A DNA stretch of 64,000 bases from Progne subis subis (GCA_022316685.1 JAKJHU010000462.1:62001-126000), one strand, 5' to 3'; counted from the stretch's first letter, positions 44,241 to 57,950 are shown. The notes: generated from the letters alone by a model not told the origin. Translations and numbers: made by a program.

Positions 44241-44888
44241 TCAGTGCAGGCTCAGTCGTGGCCTCCCATCCTCCTCCTGCAGTCCAAATCTCCGGGGCTT
44301 CCGAGACCTTGAGCCGAGGGTGAGGGGTCCCCCCGTGTTGAGCTGTGCTGGGGCTGTTTCTGTGCTCAGGGACACTTGGAATGGGCCACGCCACTTGGCC
44401 CCCAGTGCTGCTTCTTCCCAGTCCTTAGGCAGGACCCGATGTCCTGGTTGGATGTTGTGAAGAGCAAAGTGCCAAGGCAGGGTCTGTGCCAGCCGAGCTT
44501 CCTGTGGGAGAGATTTCAGCAGAGACAGGATTCTGGCCACAGACTGCTTTAAATACACATCCCTTATGTCCACTACCCCACTTGGTGGAGAATTATCAGG
44601 GTAAAGAATTCCAGAGCTCAATTACTGGGGACATAATTGCATATCTGCCCTGGATCTGGCTCCTGTTCTTGCTAAAGTCAATGGCAAAAGTGGTACCCAT
44701 GGCATCTTGGTTTCTATCGCCAGTTTCCAAAGGTGTTTCTTCCTTTCCCCGTTCATTCTTTCTACCTGGTCTGAGCTCTGGGGTTGCCAGGGGTTGTGGA
44801 GGTCCCATTGTATTCCTAAAGCTGCCATAAGCCCCTGGAGGATCTTTCCTGGAAAATGAGTTCCCCTATCTGAGTCTATTGCTTCCAC
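44241..44888 (-). pseudogene. ERV-B integrase C-terminal half (copy c)
   Basis: Frame 44,622-44,888 has DSDRGTHFPGKI, the second catalytic Asp region, and HNPWQPQSSDQVERMN, which holds the catalytic Glu. Frame 44,241-44,621 has the C-terminal AKWRGPFQVSLSTETA. These are gammaretroviral integrase hallmarks. Copies a and b lack this segment. Confidence 0.8.
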
Positions 44889-45119
44889 AATCCCTTCTCT
44901 TGGAATTATTTATTTTAGAATTACCTTACTAAGTGATGCAGTGATTACTGAAGAAGTCAGAATTGCTTTTGGCACCCTGTTAGGTGACATGGTGTTAGCA
45001 GAAGAGATTTGAGCCTTCCTGCTCAGGGCATTTCAGTGCCAGGCTCTCACAAGCACATACAGCTCTGCCAGTTGAGCTGACCGTGTAGGTGTAACCTGAG
45101 CTTTGTCTAATTCCCTTTC

Positions 45120-46400
45120 CTAAATAACAGCCTGTCTTGTAACTCTTTTCCCTTCTCCTGCCCTCAAAGATCCATCTATAGCCAGATTTTCTCCCTCAGG
45201 CCAGGGAATGTCTCCTAAATCTCTCCTAGGCTGGGTCTGGAGCTCTGTCACTTGAATGCAGTCCTGGGTTTCTTGCCAGCCCCTGTCCAGGCTGTTGAAA
45301 CAGGAGGCTGGGTTAAACCCTTCCCCTGTCCTCAATTCTGCATCCTCCTGTGCCACTGAACAAGTTTCATACTGTAATAACGGAGCACGGCTCTTTTGGT
45401 TATCAAAGCTTGAACTTGATGCCAGGCTTGAACAACAGGAGCTCCTTGTGCTGTCAGTGTTCAGGCCTCAGGTCCCCTTAGAGCTGTGGCTGCACAATTG
45501 TGCCGACAGTGAGGGGGCCACTGTGGCCAGTGGTTATAAATATTGTAGCACAAGGATTCCTTTGGCTTGGCCTGTTTAACATTCACATTACAACTCCATT
45601 CCTTTTCTGAGTCTGGAAGAGCCATGGCTGGGGCAGCAATCATTTTGGTTTTTTTTTTTTTTATTTTCTCAAGTTTAGTTCTCTTTGTCATGTCCCTGCC
45701 ATAACATTGAGGCTGTCTGGGTTAGAAAGTCATACAACGTTCTGGCTAGATCAGAGAATCCTCAGTCCATGTCCTGCAATTCCCTGTTAATCCTGAGAAT
45801 TGTCTCCGCTCCTTGTTAGTCCTGGGTAACATTACTTCTGAGATTCCGCTGACCCTTTCTGGTCAATGTACCAGAAACCTTCAGTCAAAATATGTCCCAT
45901 GTATTTCACCTTTTTCTCCACCATTTGTGCTTTTTTTTTTTTTTTTTTTTTTCCCCAAATACTCCAAGATGCTTTTTAGCCTGAAAATAGAGCCATTTCA
46001 CAGAGGCTGCTTCTCCTTCCTCTAATTGTCCTCCTGATTGAAGCAATAATCCACATCCTGCATTACTCAGTTCCTGGGGGTGAGGTGAATTCTTTGGATA
46101 TTTTCTGCAAGGCTGGCCCGAATAAGGCTGGTGCTTCTGTGCATCCCTACAAAAGGACCGTCCATGTCTTTCCATTTTCCCTTCTAACCCTTGTTCCCAG
46201 TCAAAGGCCAACTCCTGTTCAGCATCCTGTGTAAGTGGGCATCCCCAGAAAGCATCTTTTCCATCAAGTGCTGAATGGTAGCAGTGTGAGGAGGGAACCT
46301 GGTTGCAGATGGTGTAAGGATCTGAGACTGTGGGGTGCCTTGGTTTAATATCTCATTTCTTCTTCTTAGGTCCTGCAGCATCCTATAGATTGCATCTGGT
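45120..46400 (-). pseudogene. ERV-B RNase H and RT remnants (copy c)
   Basis: Frame 45,120-45,356 contains LAIDGSLRAGEGKR, an RNase H-like Asp-Gly-Ser motif. RT motifs MLQDLRRRNE lie at about 46,355-46,381, with DAFWGCP-like remains. A 22-base T tract sits at about 45,930-45,951. Confidence 0.65.
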
Positions 46401-46564
46401 TTCTGATTGGCAGCACTGGAGCATTCCAGGGAGAGATGCCAGGCTCCAAAAGCCCTGCCTTTCAGAGGGGGCTCAATGCCAGGCTGTGAGCCCTTCCTTC
46501 CCTCCCTTGGAATAGGGTATTGCTTTTAGACACCGCTTGTCCTGGTTGCTTGAGAGTAATTTGG

Positions 46565-48069
46565 AGAGGCTGGGTGTCTGATTTTCCCTATTTCCCTGGG
46601 GCTGCCCACACTTCTGGGTTCACTTCAGCATCGCCTTGTCAGACATTTGACACAAAGGTACCCCAGAAGTAGCAATGGCAATGCCTCTGCCAGGTGCTTG
46701 TGGCCGAGCCCGTCCCCTGGGTGCTGGGGCCCCCCTTGGGCCCTGGGGTTCATCCCTCAGGGGCTGTAGAAACTCTGCCATGGGCCTTTGGCTTCACCTT
46801 GGCCTTTTCCTCACCCCTTCTTGCGTTCACCTGCTGTGCCTTTGTGACCAACTGCTCCAGGGGCTTCTTGTGCCACTGCTGCAGCCCCCCTGAGTGCCTG
46901 TGGGTGCTCATCCTGTGACAGCTGCTGAGCTCTGTGCAAGGGCATTCCTTTCTGCAGTGACGCAAACAAAATCCTTCAAAGATGATCTTGATCCTTGCAG
47001 GAATAACCCCCATTTCCCAGGTGTTCCTTCCTGCTCCTGGTCCTTGTGCTCGCCCTGCCCTCCCCAGCCCGTATGCCAGAGGCGGTGCCTGTCCTGCCGC
47101 AGTGTCCAAAGGCGGCTCCCCCGGCGGGCAGGGCCGGCAGCTCCACGGGGCCGGGCAGCGGCCGGGGCGTCCCGCAGCCTCCTGGGGGCCGGAGGCCACT
47201 GCCGGCCCTGCCCGGGGCTGGTGGGGTCAGGCAGCGCCCGGCGCTGAGCCCCGGCTGCCCCACAGCCCCGGCCCGGCCCCGCAGCTCCCCACAGGCCCCC
47301 AGCCCGTGCTCCCGGTGCCGCACCTCTGCGCCCGCTCCTGCTGCTCCCCAGCACAGAGAAACCCCCTGAAATCCTGACCTCCTTGTTTCCCTGTCCTGGA
47401 AACCAGGGATACAAAGGATCTGGCTCAGCTGGCAAATTTAGAGGATGAGACCCTCCTGAAAAACATCCCAGTCCTCAGTATTTTTCTCTTCCTCCTCTTT
47501 TCCGTCATCCTTTTTCCTAACCACAGAGATCCTCCTGCTGCTTCTTGCCTTAACCGTATTCCTGCACACTCGCCTTCACCCTAACCCTTCCCAGCACACC
47601 AACACCATCCATCCCTGGTTGTCTAAATCCCTTCTTGACTTCCCTTATTGCCCCTCTGGGTGTCCATGTCCTTCAATTACCTCTGGAGAATGTGCAAACT
47701 GCCTCAACATTCTCCCAAGGGACCCTTCAGAGATATTTTGGGATCATCATCCCTTTGGCCAGGACGCTTCCTGGCTTTCTCTTTTTCCACCCTGCATGTG
47801 TTCTCTGCCATGTTTGCTCCCTGAAGATGCCAGTGTCCTCACTGATGAGATGTTCAGTGCTCTCTCCCTGGTGACTCTTCACAGCCCCCCTGATCTGTCA
47901 CTCGTCTGTCTCCTGGACACTCTCGGGTACCCAATCAATCCCCGGTGCCGCCGCCACCCAAGGGAGCCCATCACCCAAACTGGGTGAGGCACCTTCAGCT
48001 CCACTCACTGCCCGCTGTCCCAGACGGTGGAAGGGAATTCCAGAGGGGCCCCAAGGTGTGTGGAAAACT
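46565..48069 (-). pseudogene. ERV-B gag/protease-region and leader (copy c)
   Basis: Contains LQQWHKKPLEQLVTKAQQV and the GC-rich block. The variant piece near 46.57-46.68 kb replaces the segment found in copies a and b and is shared with copy d. Confidence 0.5.
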
Positions 48070-48535
48070 GGACATCACCAGAGGTTTGTGTCCACAAAGA
48101 ACACAGAGGAGTCCTGTAAAAGTAATTTCCATTCATAAAAGAAAGGGAGAGGCCATGGGACATTTCCCATGGGGCCTCTCCAATTGTTGGAGGATGCAGC
48201 CTCCTTTTCATCCTGATTTTCCCGATGCATCTCCCTCTCCCTTTCCCCATTGGCTGAAGTATTTGAGAGGTACAGACTTCCCATCCCCCTACTACATATC
48301 CACCTTATGAATGCACCCCACTTCTGCACAGGGTAACGATATTCACAGCTCTGTGAAGTCTTCGTTTTTCTTCTCGAAGTTCATGAATTTAGTAGGACCT
48401 TGGCTGAGCAGCAGTCTGTGTGGTCAGTTCATAACATTTTCTGGAGCTGATGGCTTCTTCTGTGCCTTCCTTATGTCCAAGTGCCTGGCCCTATCCCCAA
48501 GCAGCTTGACAGCGTGTGTTTGTAAAGACCCTTTG
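48070..48535 (-). repeat. ERV-B 5' LTR (copy c)
   Basis: Same block as 13,075-13,540. The flank GTGTGGAAAACT matches copy d (61.45 kb), not a and b. Confidence 0.65.
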
Positions 48536-48559
48536 CTCTTCTTCCTTTGCTGGGGGTGC

Positions 48560-49057
48560 CCGTTTGCGGGACATTCCCCCTAGAGCATGGGCACCGCCGT
48601 GAGGGGAATTTGGGGAGGTGGGAGGGGGGAGCGCCAAGGCCGGGCCCCCCTCGCGCTGTCCTGGCGGGGAGCGGCTGCAGCGGGGACCGAGTGCGGGCGG
48701 GGAGTGGCCGAGAGCCCAGCGCTGCCCCAGCCCGACCTGCCCCAGCTCCATCGCTGCCCCTGCGGTGGGATGCTGTGGGTTTGGGGGGGAGAGGGAGCCG
48801 GCAGTGGGTGCTGGGCCTGGGGCAGGAGGAGAAGGGAAGGAGAAGCAGGGTTGAAGAACAAAATGTTGATGCATGTGGGAGGAGAAGGTGGGATTGTGCA
48901 GGAGAAAGAGGAATAGTGGGAGGAAGAGGAGTGTGAGGAAGAGTAGGGACACAGGAGTGTGAGGAGCAGGAAGAGGAGGCAGCACAAGGTTCCAGCCCTC
49001 CCTGTATCTGCAGCCTCCCCCCAGCCCCAGGAGTGTTTCCCTCCCCACATGCAGCAG
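48560..49057 (+). promoter_or_regulatory. CpG-rich promoter region and upstream exon of ZNF3
   Basis: Ends ATG CAG CAG / GTGAAT at 49,057; the intron behind it is shorter than in the other copies because of a deletion next to the donor. Confidence 0.45.
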
Positions 49058-49307
49058 GTGAATCCATGATTTTCATGGGAGTTTTGGCTGAGTCTTGATG
49101 TTTGGGGAGTTTTTGATCTGTGTCTTGATGTTTGGAGGAATTTTGGGATGAATCTTCTTTTGCAAGTTCTTACAGACCAGTGTGGCAATTCTTACATTGC
49201 CAATGAGTTCCTGAGATGAACTTGTGCAAGGAAGAACCCCCAGCCTAAGGCACTCTCCTCTTGTTCTCTCCCCAAACCAGGATTTTTCATTCCCAAGGAG
49301 TGGCCGG

Positions 49308-50298
<991 letters not shown>

Positions 50299-50929
50299 GG
50301 GAAGCGCTGCGAGTGCCCCGAGAGCGGGAAGAGCTTCGTGCGCTGCTCCAGCTCCATCCCCCGTGGGAGGATCGGTGTTGGATGATCCCCAGTGACCCCC
50401 GTTGGGCAGAGCCCTGCTGATCCCTGGTCCTGCTGATCCGTGTTGGGAAGACACCTGGCTGGGATGCTCCACATCTTCCTGGCTCCCCGTGGGCACCTGG
50501 ATCAGTGCAGGGGCAGAACATCCATTGGGACACAGACTGACATTGGGAATTCCTTGGGCAGAACGGATTTGTTGACTTTCAACCCCAGAAAATCTTTTGT
50601 ATTCAATCCTATCATCTGGGGCCATCAAGGAATACTGGATGGACTTGGAGGTCTTTATGAACCTCAGGGATTCCACGATTTTTATTTCCTATTGCCCAAG
50701 GGTGTCTTCCACAACCAAATTGTGATGGACTGGGGCCAAGACCAAGATTTTGGGGACAGTGGGGTGGAAACCCCTCCAAAAAAGGTTCTTCCCTCCCAGC
50801 CAAACACATGGATCCTCAGCTGGCACAGACACAACAATGCTTTTTGTTCGACCTTGATTTGTTTTTCACTTCTCTTCATCACTGTAAATGTCCAACATTG
50901 TGGTAAAAATAAAGAGATTGAACTGGGAC
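50299..50929 (+). other. ZNF3 3' module and flank
   Basis: Zinc-finger 3' module (50.30-50.43 kb) and the CR1-like piece (about 50.6-50.7 kb, inverted copy of 23.84 kb). Inverted copy of 23.63-24.22 kb. Confidence 0.6.
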
Positions 50930-51180
50930 ATGGGTGAGGACATGGGGGACATAGACATGGTGGGACATAGACATGGAAAGTGACATGGGGACACATGGAC
51001 ATGGCCAGGGATGTGGCCATTCATGGGGACATGAGGGGAAATGGGCACAGCTGGAGATGTGGGGGACAATGACAGGGATGGATTTGTGGTGGGGAGACAG
51101 CCATGGGTGAGGACATGGTGGGACACGGCCAGTGACATGTGGGGACATGGCCATGGCCGGTGCCATGGGGGGAACTTGCA
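50930..51180. repeat. GGGGACATG minisatellite
   Basis: Inverted copy of 23,356-23,625; imperfect GGACATGG units. Confidence 0.75.
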
Positions 51181-52176
51181 GGGGCTGTGGGGGATGCTGG
51201 GTTTGAGGGAGTTGAGGGTTCCTGGGAGGGACTTGGGGCTTGCTGAGGGCTTTGGGGAGCCCAGAGCTGGGAGACCCTGGCAGAGGTTGTGGGGCAGCTG
51301 CTCAAGGACCCCCTGAGCTGGACCCCCAGGTGGGCATTGGGCTCCTGGAAGGGAATGAAGGTCCTTGTCCCCAGGAGGGAAATCCCAGCAGCCCCAGGGT
51401 ATTGGGGGCAGCTGAGAGGCCACAACAAGGAGGGGAAAGCCAAAGAGAGCTGTCCCCCTCCAGAACTGCACCCCAAAAATCCCAAACTCAGGGACTCCTC
51501 CCAGGAAAAAGCTGCCAGGAGGTGCCTGAATTGAGGGAAAGGGGGATGGGACCTCAGACTGAGCAGGAGGGGCCTGGAACCTCCAAAACCAAGCATGATG
51601 GACAGGGCTGGTGGATTGGGGGGCAGAGGGGAAGGGGTGGAAGAGCAGGGAAGTAGAGGGGGCTAGAACCCCCAAATTGCTTTGGGGAGGGTCCCACTCC
51701 TCTCCTTTCTAATCCCCAAGATGGTGCTGGGGCAGTGCTGGACTCTGGGCCTGGCTTGGGCACCCCCCATGCGCCCCCTCCCCAAATTCCCCTGGCAGCT
51801 TCAGGGTGCCCAGGCGCCTTTTGGTGTTGGCTGGGTGCTGTGCTGGGGTTCAGGTGCCTCCCAAGGAGTCCCCAGAGCGGGTGACACAGGGGGGACACAC
51901 GGGGGTCCCCATTCCCATCCATCCTGGGGCCCGTTCTGTCCCCTCCCGAATCATGGTCCCCCCGCAGGGTCCCCCCAAGTCCCTCTCCACTGTCCCCAGT
52001 AAACAGGACTGGGGTGAACTGGGAAGCTTTGTTGGGAACACTGGGAGCAGCCAGGTGGGGACAGAGTGACAGCAGGGCTGGGGGGACACACGATCCCCCC
52101 AAAATCATCTTGGGGACAGAGCAGGGGGTCCCAGCCAGGCCCGAGGCCATGGGGAGGGGCTGCGACCGCCGCCAGC
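51181..52176 (-). other. MHC class II beta 3' UTR and flank (inverted copy)
   Basis: Mirror of 22.34-23.35 kb; no exon recognised. Confidence 0.5.
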
Positions 52177-53835
52177 TCAGGAGCTCTGTGGGCAGAGAAA
52201 AGGGGGTGACACCGGGCTGGGGGGCCCTGAGGGAGCACACACGCTCTGGGGGAGGGGGGACATGACCCCCGGGACCCCCCCTCGCCTTCTTGCACATGTT
52301 GAAGCTGAGCCCCAGCACCAGGAAGACAAAGCCCAACACAAAGCCCCCAATCCCCTTCAGCATCTTGCTGTAGGCAGCGTCCGGTGACATCTCTGGGGAG
52401 CCTGCAGGGCTCAGGACCCCCCAAAACCTCTCACAGACACTCCAAGCCCCTCCAAGCTCCCTCCCAGTCTCCCTGAGCCCACCCAGGACCCCTGAAACCT
52501 CCTTCCAATCCCTTCCCTGCCTCCCCAGGACCCATCAAAGCCCCTCCTGTCCCTCTCAGGATCCCATAACCTCCTCAATTGCCCCCCCACCCCTCCAGGA
52601 CCCCCAAACCCTCTCCCAGTCCCTTCTCAGTCCCACCAGGATTCACCAAGACTCCTCCCGGTCTCTTCCCAGCGCAACCAACCTCATCCCAATCCCTGCT
52701 TTCCAATCCCCGATCTCTTTCCAGCCCCTCCAGGCTCACTCCAATCCCTCCCAGTTACACCCAGCACCCCCCAAAGTCGCTCCCCACTTCCTCCCAGCAC
52801 ATCCCAGTGCCTCTCCCAGTTCCCCCCAGTGCCTCCCCCGTGCCCCAGTGCCGGCTCAGGGGCTGCTCCAGGCTGACGTGCTCCACCTGGCAGCTGCAGG
52901 TGACCCCGCGCCGAGGGGAGGTTTCCAGCAGCACCAGGAGCTGCTGGCTCCAGTCCCCGTTGGGGACCACGGCGGTGCCACCCCGTGCCCCGAGAGCTGC
53001 TGCTGGCCCTGGAAGCAGCTCAGCTGGATGTGGGCAGGGTAGAAATCCATCCCGGAGCAGACCAGGCGGCCGGGGCCAGGCTGGGAGCTGAGGGCAGCAG
53101 CGAGATGGAAACGCTGGGAGGGGTCACTGGGAGAGGGAGGGGAGGGGTGGTGTGGCAGCGAGAGGGACTGGGAATGGACTGGGACTGGACTGAGAGGAAG
53201 TGGGAGGGACTGGGAGGAGCTGGGATGAAGCGCGCGGCACTGGAGGCCGAATGGAGCGCGGGGCACTCGGCGCTGCGGGTCTGCCTGGCAACAGATGAGT
53301 CATCACAGACACGCGCTCTCATTGGCTGAGCGGCCTCAGCTCCACGCACGGCCGGGATGGACAAGCGGGGGAGAAACTGGGAGAGACTGGGACGGACTGG
53401 GATGGACTGGGAGAGCCACGGGTGTCTCGGAGAGGGGCAGGAGGCCCCGGGCATGGACACAAGGAGGGCTGAGGGCTCTGGGCTGATTTCCAGGCAGGTT
53501 TTGAGGCGCTCCAGGGTCATTGCCAGCGCAGGGCCCCACGGGACACGCTCTGCCCCACGCTCACCTCCGCGCTCCACGAGGAACGGGCTGGACAACTCGT
53601 AGTTGTGCCGGCACTGCCTGTCCGCCGCAGCCCGTCTGTACTCCCTCCATCGCGGGTCGCTGTTCCAGGACCTGGCAACTTCTCCCCACAGGAGGTGTCC
53701 CCTCACCTACAGCCCACATCGCTGCCCGAGGGCAGGAGCTGCTCCCGGTTGTCGCTGTTCCCTGTCCATGGAACCTCCCCCGCTCGGTGCCGTTCATGCA
53801 GTGCCAGCCGCACTTCAGCATCTCCTGGAACAGCC
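52177..53835 (-). pseudogene. MHC class II beta-like pseudogene, inverted copy
   Basis: Exons 2 (53,565-53,835), 3 (about 52,847-53,120), 4 (52,286-52,401) and 5 (Ser-Ser-stop at 52,177-52,185) mirror 20,715-22,342. The beta-2 frameshift is shared. In addition the exon 4 donor is GC instead of GT, and the membrane-segment end reads LSFNMCKK. Exon 2 has its own indels. No leader exon is seen. Class II beta identity is secure; it is very unlikely to encode a functional chain. Confidence 0.85.
53284..53330 (+). promoter_or_regulatory. MHC class II X1-X2-Y module (unit II), reversed in intron 2
   Basis: CCTGGCAACAGATG (53,284-53,297) then AGTCATCA and CTCATTGGCTGAG (Y box at 53,321). Order and spacing are close to the classical class II promoter. 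It is opposite to the surrounding exons, as in unit I. Confidence 0.75.
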
Positions 53836-54344
53836 CTGTGTGTGCAGGACACAGGTGCGGGGGTGCCCCAGCAGCCCAGAGCAGCCAAGAGCTCCGGGGC
53901 AGCCCGACTCCGCAGCCCCAGGGGAGTCCGGCTGAGGAGCTCGGGGCGCTGTGGGGCTGGCTGGCACCTGGGGAGTCCTCAGCGCCCTGCGCTCTGATGG
54001 GCTCAATTCTTTTAGTGCCTTCTCTGATGGGCTGAGGAGAGGCCCGGCAGTGGAGAGAAGGATCGGGACAGATCCCGCCCCGAGCAGCGGCGCGGCCACA
54101 ACAGAGCCAGCCTGGGCACAGGGAGGGAATTTATTACCAACCAAATCACAGCAGCACCAGGAGAAGGGCAAGAAATGTCTCCAACACCTTGCCCACAGCC
54201 AGCGGGGATCAGCAGGAGCACGGATCAGCAGGGCTCTGCCCAACGGGGGTCACTGGGGATCATCCAAGGCCGATCCTCCCACGGGGGATGGAGCTGGAGC
54301 AGCGCACGAAGCTCTTCCCGCTCTCGGGGCACTCGCAGCGCTTC
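53836..54344 (-). other. MHC intron 1 and ZNF 3' module (inverted copy)
   Basis: Mirror of 20,205-20,714, including the altered Y-box-like motifs and TTTATT (AATAAA on the minus strand) at about 54.13 kb. Confidence 0.5.
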
Positions 54345-54570
54345 CCTTAGCGGTGCCTCCGCTGGGTCGGGTCTCTGGGAGAAGCCCTTCCCACACTGCC
54401 CACACTCCCAGGGCCCGTCCTTGGTGTGGATGTGCTGGTGAATTTGAGGCTGGAGTTCCGTCTAAAGGTCTTCCCACATTCCCCACACTTGGAGCGCCAT
54501 TCTCTGGTGTGGATTGTCTAGTGCCATATGAGGTTGGAGTCGAAGCTGGAGCTTTTACCACATTCTCTAC
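54345..54570 (-). pseudogene. Zinc-finger remnant (inverted copy)
   Basis: Mirror of 19,979-20,204 with one to two additional indels. Confidence 0.75.
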
Positions 54571-55225
54571 TGTCCTGGTTTAGGGACAAATTTGGGAGAA
54601 AACCCCTGAATGGGATCCCTCTGGGAAGCAATCCCAAATGGCTCCTCCCTCCAACTGGTCTGGTAAAAAACTTTTTGGAGAAAAGTGGAAAAAACTATTT
54701 TACTTACCAAACAAAGTGCATGCAAGTATAAAGAATGAATAATATGAAACAATAAAACCTCTCGTTCTGGAGTGAGATGGCAAATTGAGGAAGTTCTTGC
54801 CCTGGATGTAGCTCAGCTCTCTCTCAGTCTCTCATCAGTCCCAGTCGCTCCGGCGCTGATGGAAAATGCCGAGGTCCAGGCCCTGGTGGGCTGCAGGTGC
54901 AGCCCTCAGTGCTCCCCTGGGTTTTCAGTCCAGAGCAGGTTTAAACAGTTCCAAGAAAAAGGAAAAAAACCCAACAAAACAGTCCATAGAACTTCTCTGC
55001 CCTAGCTAGCTGAAACTAACTAAAAGGAAAAAAAATATCTTTGTCCTGCAGTCTCTCCAAGCCTCTGCAAAACACCCCGTCTGGAGAGGAATGTGTAGGA
55101 GTCAGGCCGTTTCCTCAAAACAAACTCCTCGCTTCCCCTTGCTCTTAGAACCAGTCTTAAAGGCACAGAACTCAATATAGAGCACAAACAAAACAGACAA
55201 TTGGGGATACACGCATCACAAAGTC
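54571..55225 (+). repeat. TGTCCTGGTTT repeat (inverted copy)
   Basis: Starts TGTCCTGGTTTAGGGAC. Contains CAATAAAAC at about 54.75 kb. The far end is uncertain. Confidence 0.45.
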
Positions 55226-56588
55226 ACCCTAGGACAGTCGGGCACCTTCCTCCCCCCTGCCAGAAGGGAGGCAATCCCCTCTCCAGTGGCTGCTTTAACT
55301 TAGTAGTCTCTGGAGGGGAGTATTTTTCCCAGCCCTAAGGGTCCTAGCTCCCTCTCCTTAAACCAGTCCTCTATGGTCCAGCAAAGGGGGCTTATCCCCT
55401 CCAGGTATCCTTGGTTCCTTCTCCGTTGGGTCCCACCCGTGTGTCGGTGTCCCACCGGGGAAAGCCTACTCCAAGGTACCGCTCGGAGCCTCCTTCAATG
55501 GAGGAACGGGAGCCTGCGCGAGTTAGGGTGGCGAACGGAATGATACTCCCCCTTCTCCCCACTCTTTCAGGGCACCTCAGGGTGCACTCGCTCCTCTCAC
55601 TCACTCTGATACGCTCTTACTCTCACACTGTCTCATACACTCCTTACTCTCACACACTCTCTCACTGGCACTTCTCCCTTTCGCACTCCAATTCGAATTC
55701 GTACCACCCGATGCCGAATCCCCACTCACAGAACCGACCTGTGTCCTGCGAGCCTCGCTCCCTCTCAGAGGGTCTTTCACTCTGGGTTGCCGGGTCCCTG
55801 GTAGCCCTTCGGGAAATCCCAGCTGCACTGTCCACGGTCGAGGAGAGGTGGTGACCTCAGGTGGGGAAAACTCCTCCAGGCGCGCTACTTGGGATCCGTC
55901 TTCTGCCAGACCGCTTCCAGGTGTGGGATCCCAGATGAGTCCCCAGAATTGTTCTGAATGAGGTCACGAAACTCTGATGTGGGAATTTGACCAATCATTT
56001 TATTAAAGAAAAATGGACTACCAGGAAGGAGGGGTTTGAGCGAGTCTCCCACCCTTTTGGACAAGCCAGATACAATGGATGTTAGGGAATGTTACTCTCT
56101 CTCTTCTTCTTCCCCTCAGGGCTGTCAGTCCCCTTTTTATAGCCTCTGTCTCCTCAGGGATTGGTGGGGTTTGGATCCTGCTGTGATTGGCTCCCTTTCT
56201 CGGGTTTGATTGGTCTTTAACGGGAGCCTTTCTGGACCAATCGTTCTTTCCGCCTTTGAACCATGGTCAGTTGTCCACCAATCAAGGCTTGGAGTCGGGG
56301 TCCGTTCTGGAACTTTCTGTGGGGAGAAAGAAAGATCCTCTCTCCCCTCTTTTCCTCTTTCTTTCTCTCATGGCATTAGTCCTTAGAAAGCATTGTCAAC
56401 ATTGTCAAGGTTCTAACAACTCTTCAAGTGCAACTGTTTACAATTCTCACAAAGTTGCAAATATAAATGAAACTTATTGTTACCCTGGTTTTTCTGAGTT
56501 TTTTATAGCCTTTTGAATTTTCATAAAATGGAGTCAGATCTTTTTAGTTACTGTAGAATATTAGAAGCAGTTCTACCTTTTTCCCACA
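55226..56588 (-). mobile_element. ERV-C 5' end (inverted copy)
   Basis: Leader (55,226-55,927), proline-type primer site (55,928-55,945) and LTR (55,950-56,588) with CCAAT boxes, TATAAAAAGG on the minus strand at about 56.135 kb and AATAAA near 56.0 kb. Mirror of 17,961-19,325. Confidence 0.7.
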
Positions 56589-57029
56589 GATGTAACATAA
56601 ACAAATCCTTTGTTTTTCATTCTCTGTCCTTTGTTTTCATATTTCTAACCTGAAAACAATTGTAACTGACAGATGGTTTAGCCACTTGGCTGAAAAATGA
56701 AAAACTCCAGAAGCCAATCTTCTGCTAGATCCACAAATGTATAAAAAGTAGAAATAAACAAACAGGCTCTCTCTCCGCCCTGGATTCAAGCCTTGAGCCA
56801 GTATCAGAGGAACCTCTGCCTGGAAAATCTCTCTCTCTGTGTGACTGCTTTTCGTGTCTCAGTGACAACTTATAGGATTCAAAGGTCTACCTTTAAGCGT
56901 TTGTAACACAGCCTGTACAAAACCGTGGGAACTACTTCAACCATGTACAGTTAGAAATTCAAATGAAACTTATAAGGTACGTGCTTCTATACTTATACTA
57001 CTCAACAAAAGTTCAACTTCCCATGTCTA
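56589..57029 (+). repeat. LTR-like element (inverted copy)
   Basis: Mirror of 17,514-17,960: TATAAAAAGTAGAAATAAAC at about 56.74 kb and an end at CTATAACA near 57.03 kb. Confidence 0.4.
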
Positions 57030-57355
57030 TAACAGTCCCACTTTCATCCAGTGTGTTCCCAGTTCTCCCAGTTGCACCTTGCACAGCCCCAGTAACTCCA
57101 GTATGAGCCCAGTATGATGGCAGACTCTCCCAGTCACTCACACTTGCTCTCATTGCCCCCAGTGTGGTCCCCAGTTCCTCCCAGCACATTCCCAGTGGCT
57201 CCCAGTGTGGTCCCAGTCACCACCTGCATGGTCTCAGGCGCTCCCAGTAAGCATATCCCAGTTGCCCTGAACATTCTCGTAGTCATTTCCAGGCACTCCC
57301 AGTTACCTCAGCATGGTTCAGTTGCCCCCAGTTTGATCCCAGTCACTGCCAGTGT
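57030..57355. repeat. TCCCAGT minisatellite
   Basis: Inverted copy of 17,190-17,513. Confidence 0.75.
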
Positions 57356-57539
57356 TATAAATAAATACTATTCAAATAATCTATGTTTTAGTTACTTAAT
57401 TGTTAAGTAATTCCATTAAGATTGTTAATGCTATTTCTGTATAAAAAATTTGCCTTATTCCTGTTTTAATACTGATTTATCACCTTATTTACTTGTTTGT
57501 TAATTAAGAATTCACCTTATTACCTGTATCTCTGCTCCC

Positions 57540-57950
57540 ATTCGCCGGCTAGTGTCTGAATATGCAAATAAAAAGAACACTGGAATTCTGGGAACAACTC
57601 AAGAACAAGAGACTCTGAAAAGCAGGGAACCAAAGTAAATCCAGGACTGTAGTCGCATTTTAGACTAGTGCAAGAAGTACGGGGGTCCGCCGAAGCAGCT
57701 TTATTTAGTCGCCGTGACCTGAGAAGGAGTCCCCCATCGCTGGACGACCCCTGATCAGCGACGCGAAACGGACTCCCCGGGAAGGGAAAAAGCCCGTGAG
57801 GGGGGGTGGGAGTCCCCAGCTTTGCTGTGAAGTGAAGCTGTGTGTACCTCCTCCTCCACGTTGCCAAGGGAGCAGGCAAGCTCTCCCCCAAGGCCAAGCT
57901 TGATAATAAAGAAACATTCAAAAACAGCAAGACTCTATCTTTTTTTCCAG
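57540..57950 (+). repeat. LTR-like element (inverted copy)
   Basis: Mirror of 16,595-16,994. AATAAA occurs at about 57.905 kb. Confidence 0.4.

Larger units (their letters stand above)
41475..48535 (-). mobile_element. ERV-B copy c, the most complete ERV-B
   Basis: LTR at both ends (48,070-48,535 as 5' LTR; 41,475-41,940 as 3' LTR), with gag, RT, RNase H, integrase and Env remnants in minus-strand order. It keeps about 2.3 kb (43.03-45.36 kb) that is deleted in copies a and b. Its gag/protease segment differs from a and b and matches d. Confidence 0.85.
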
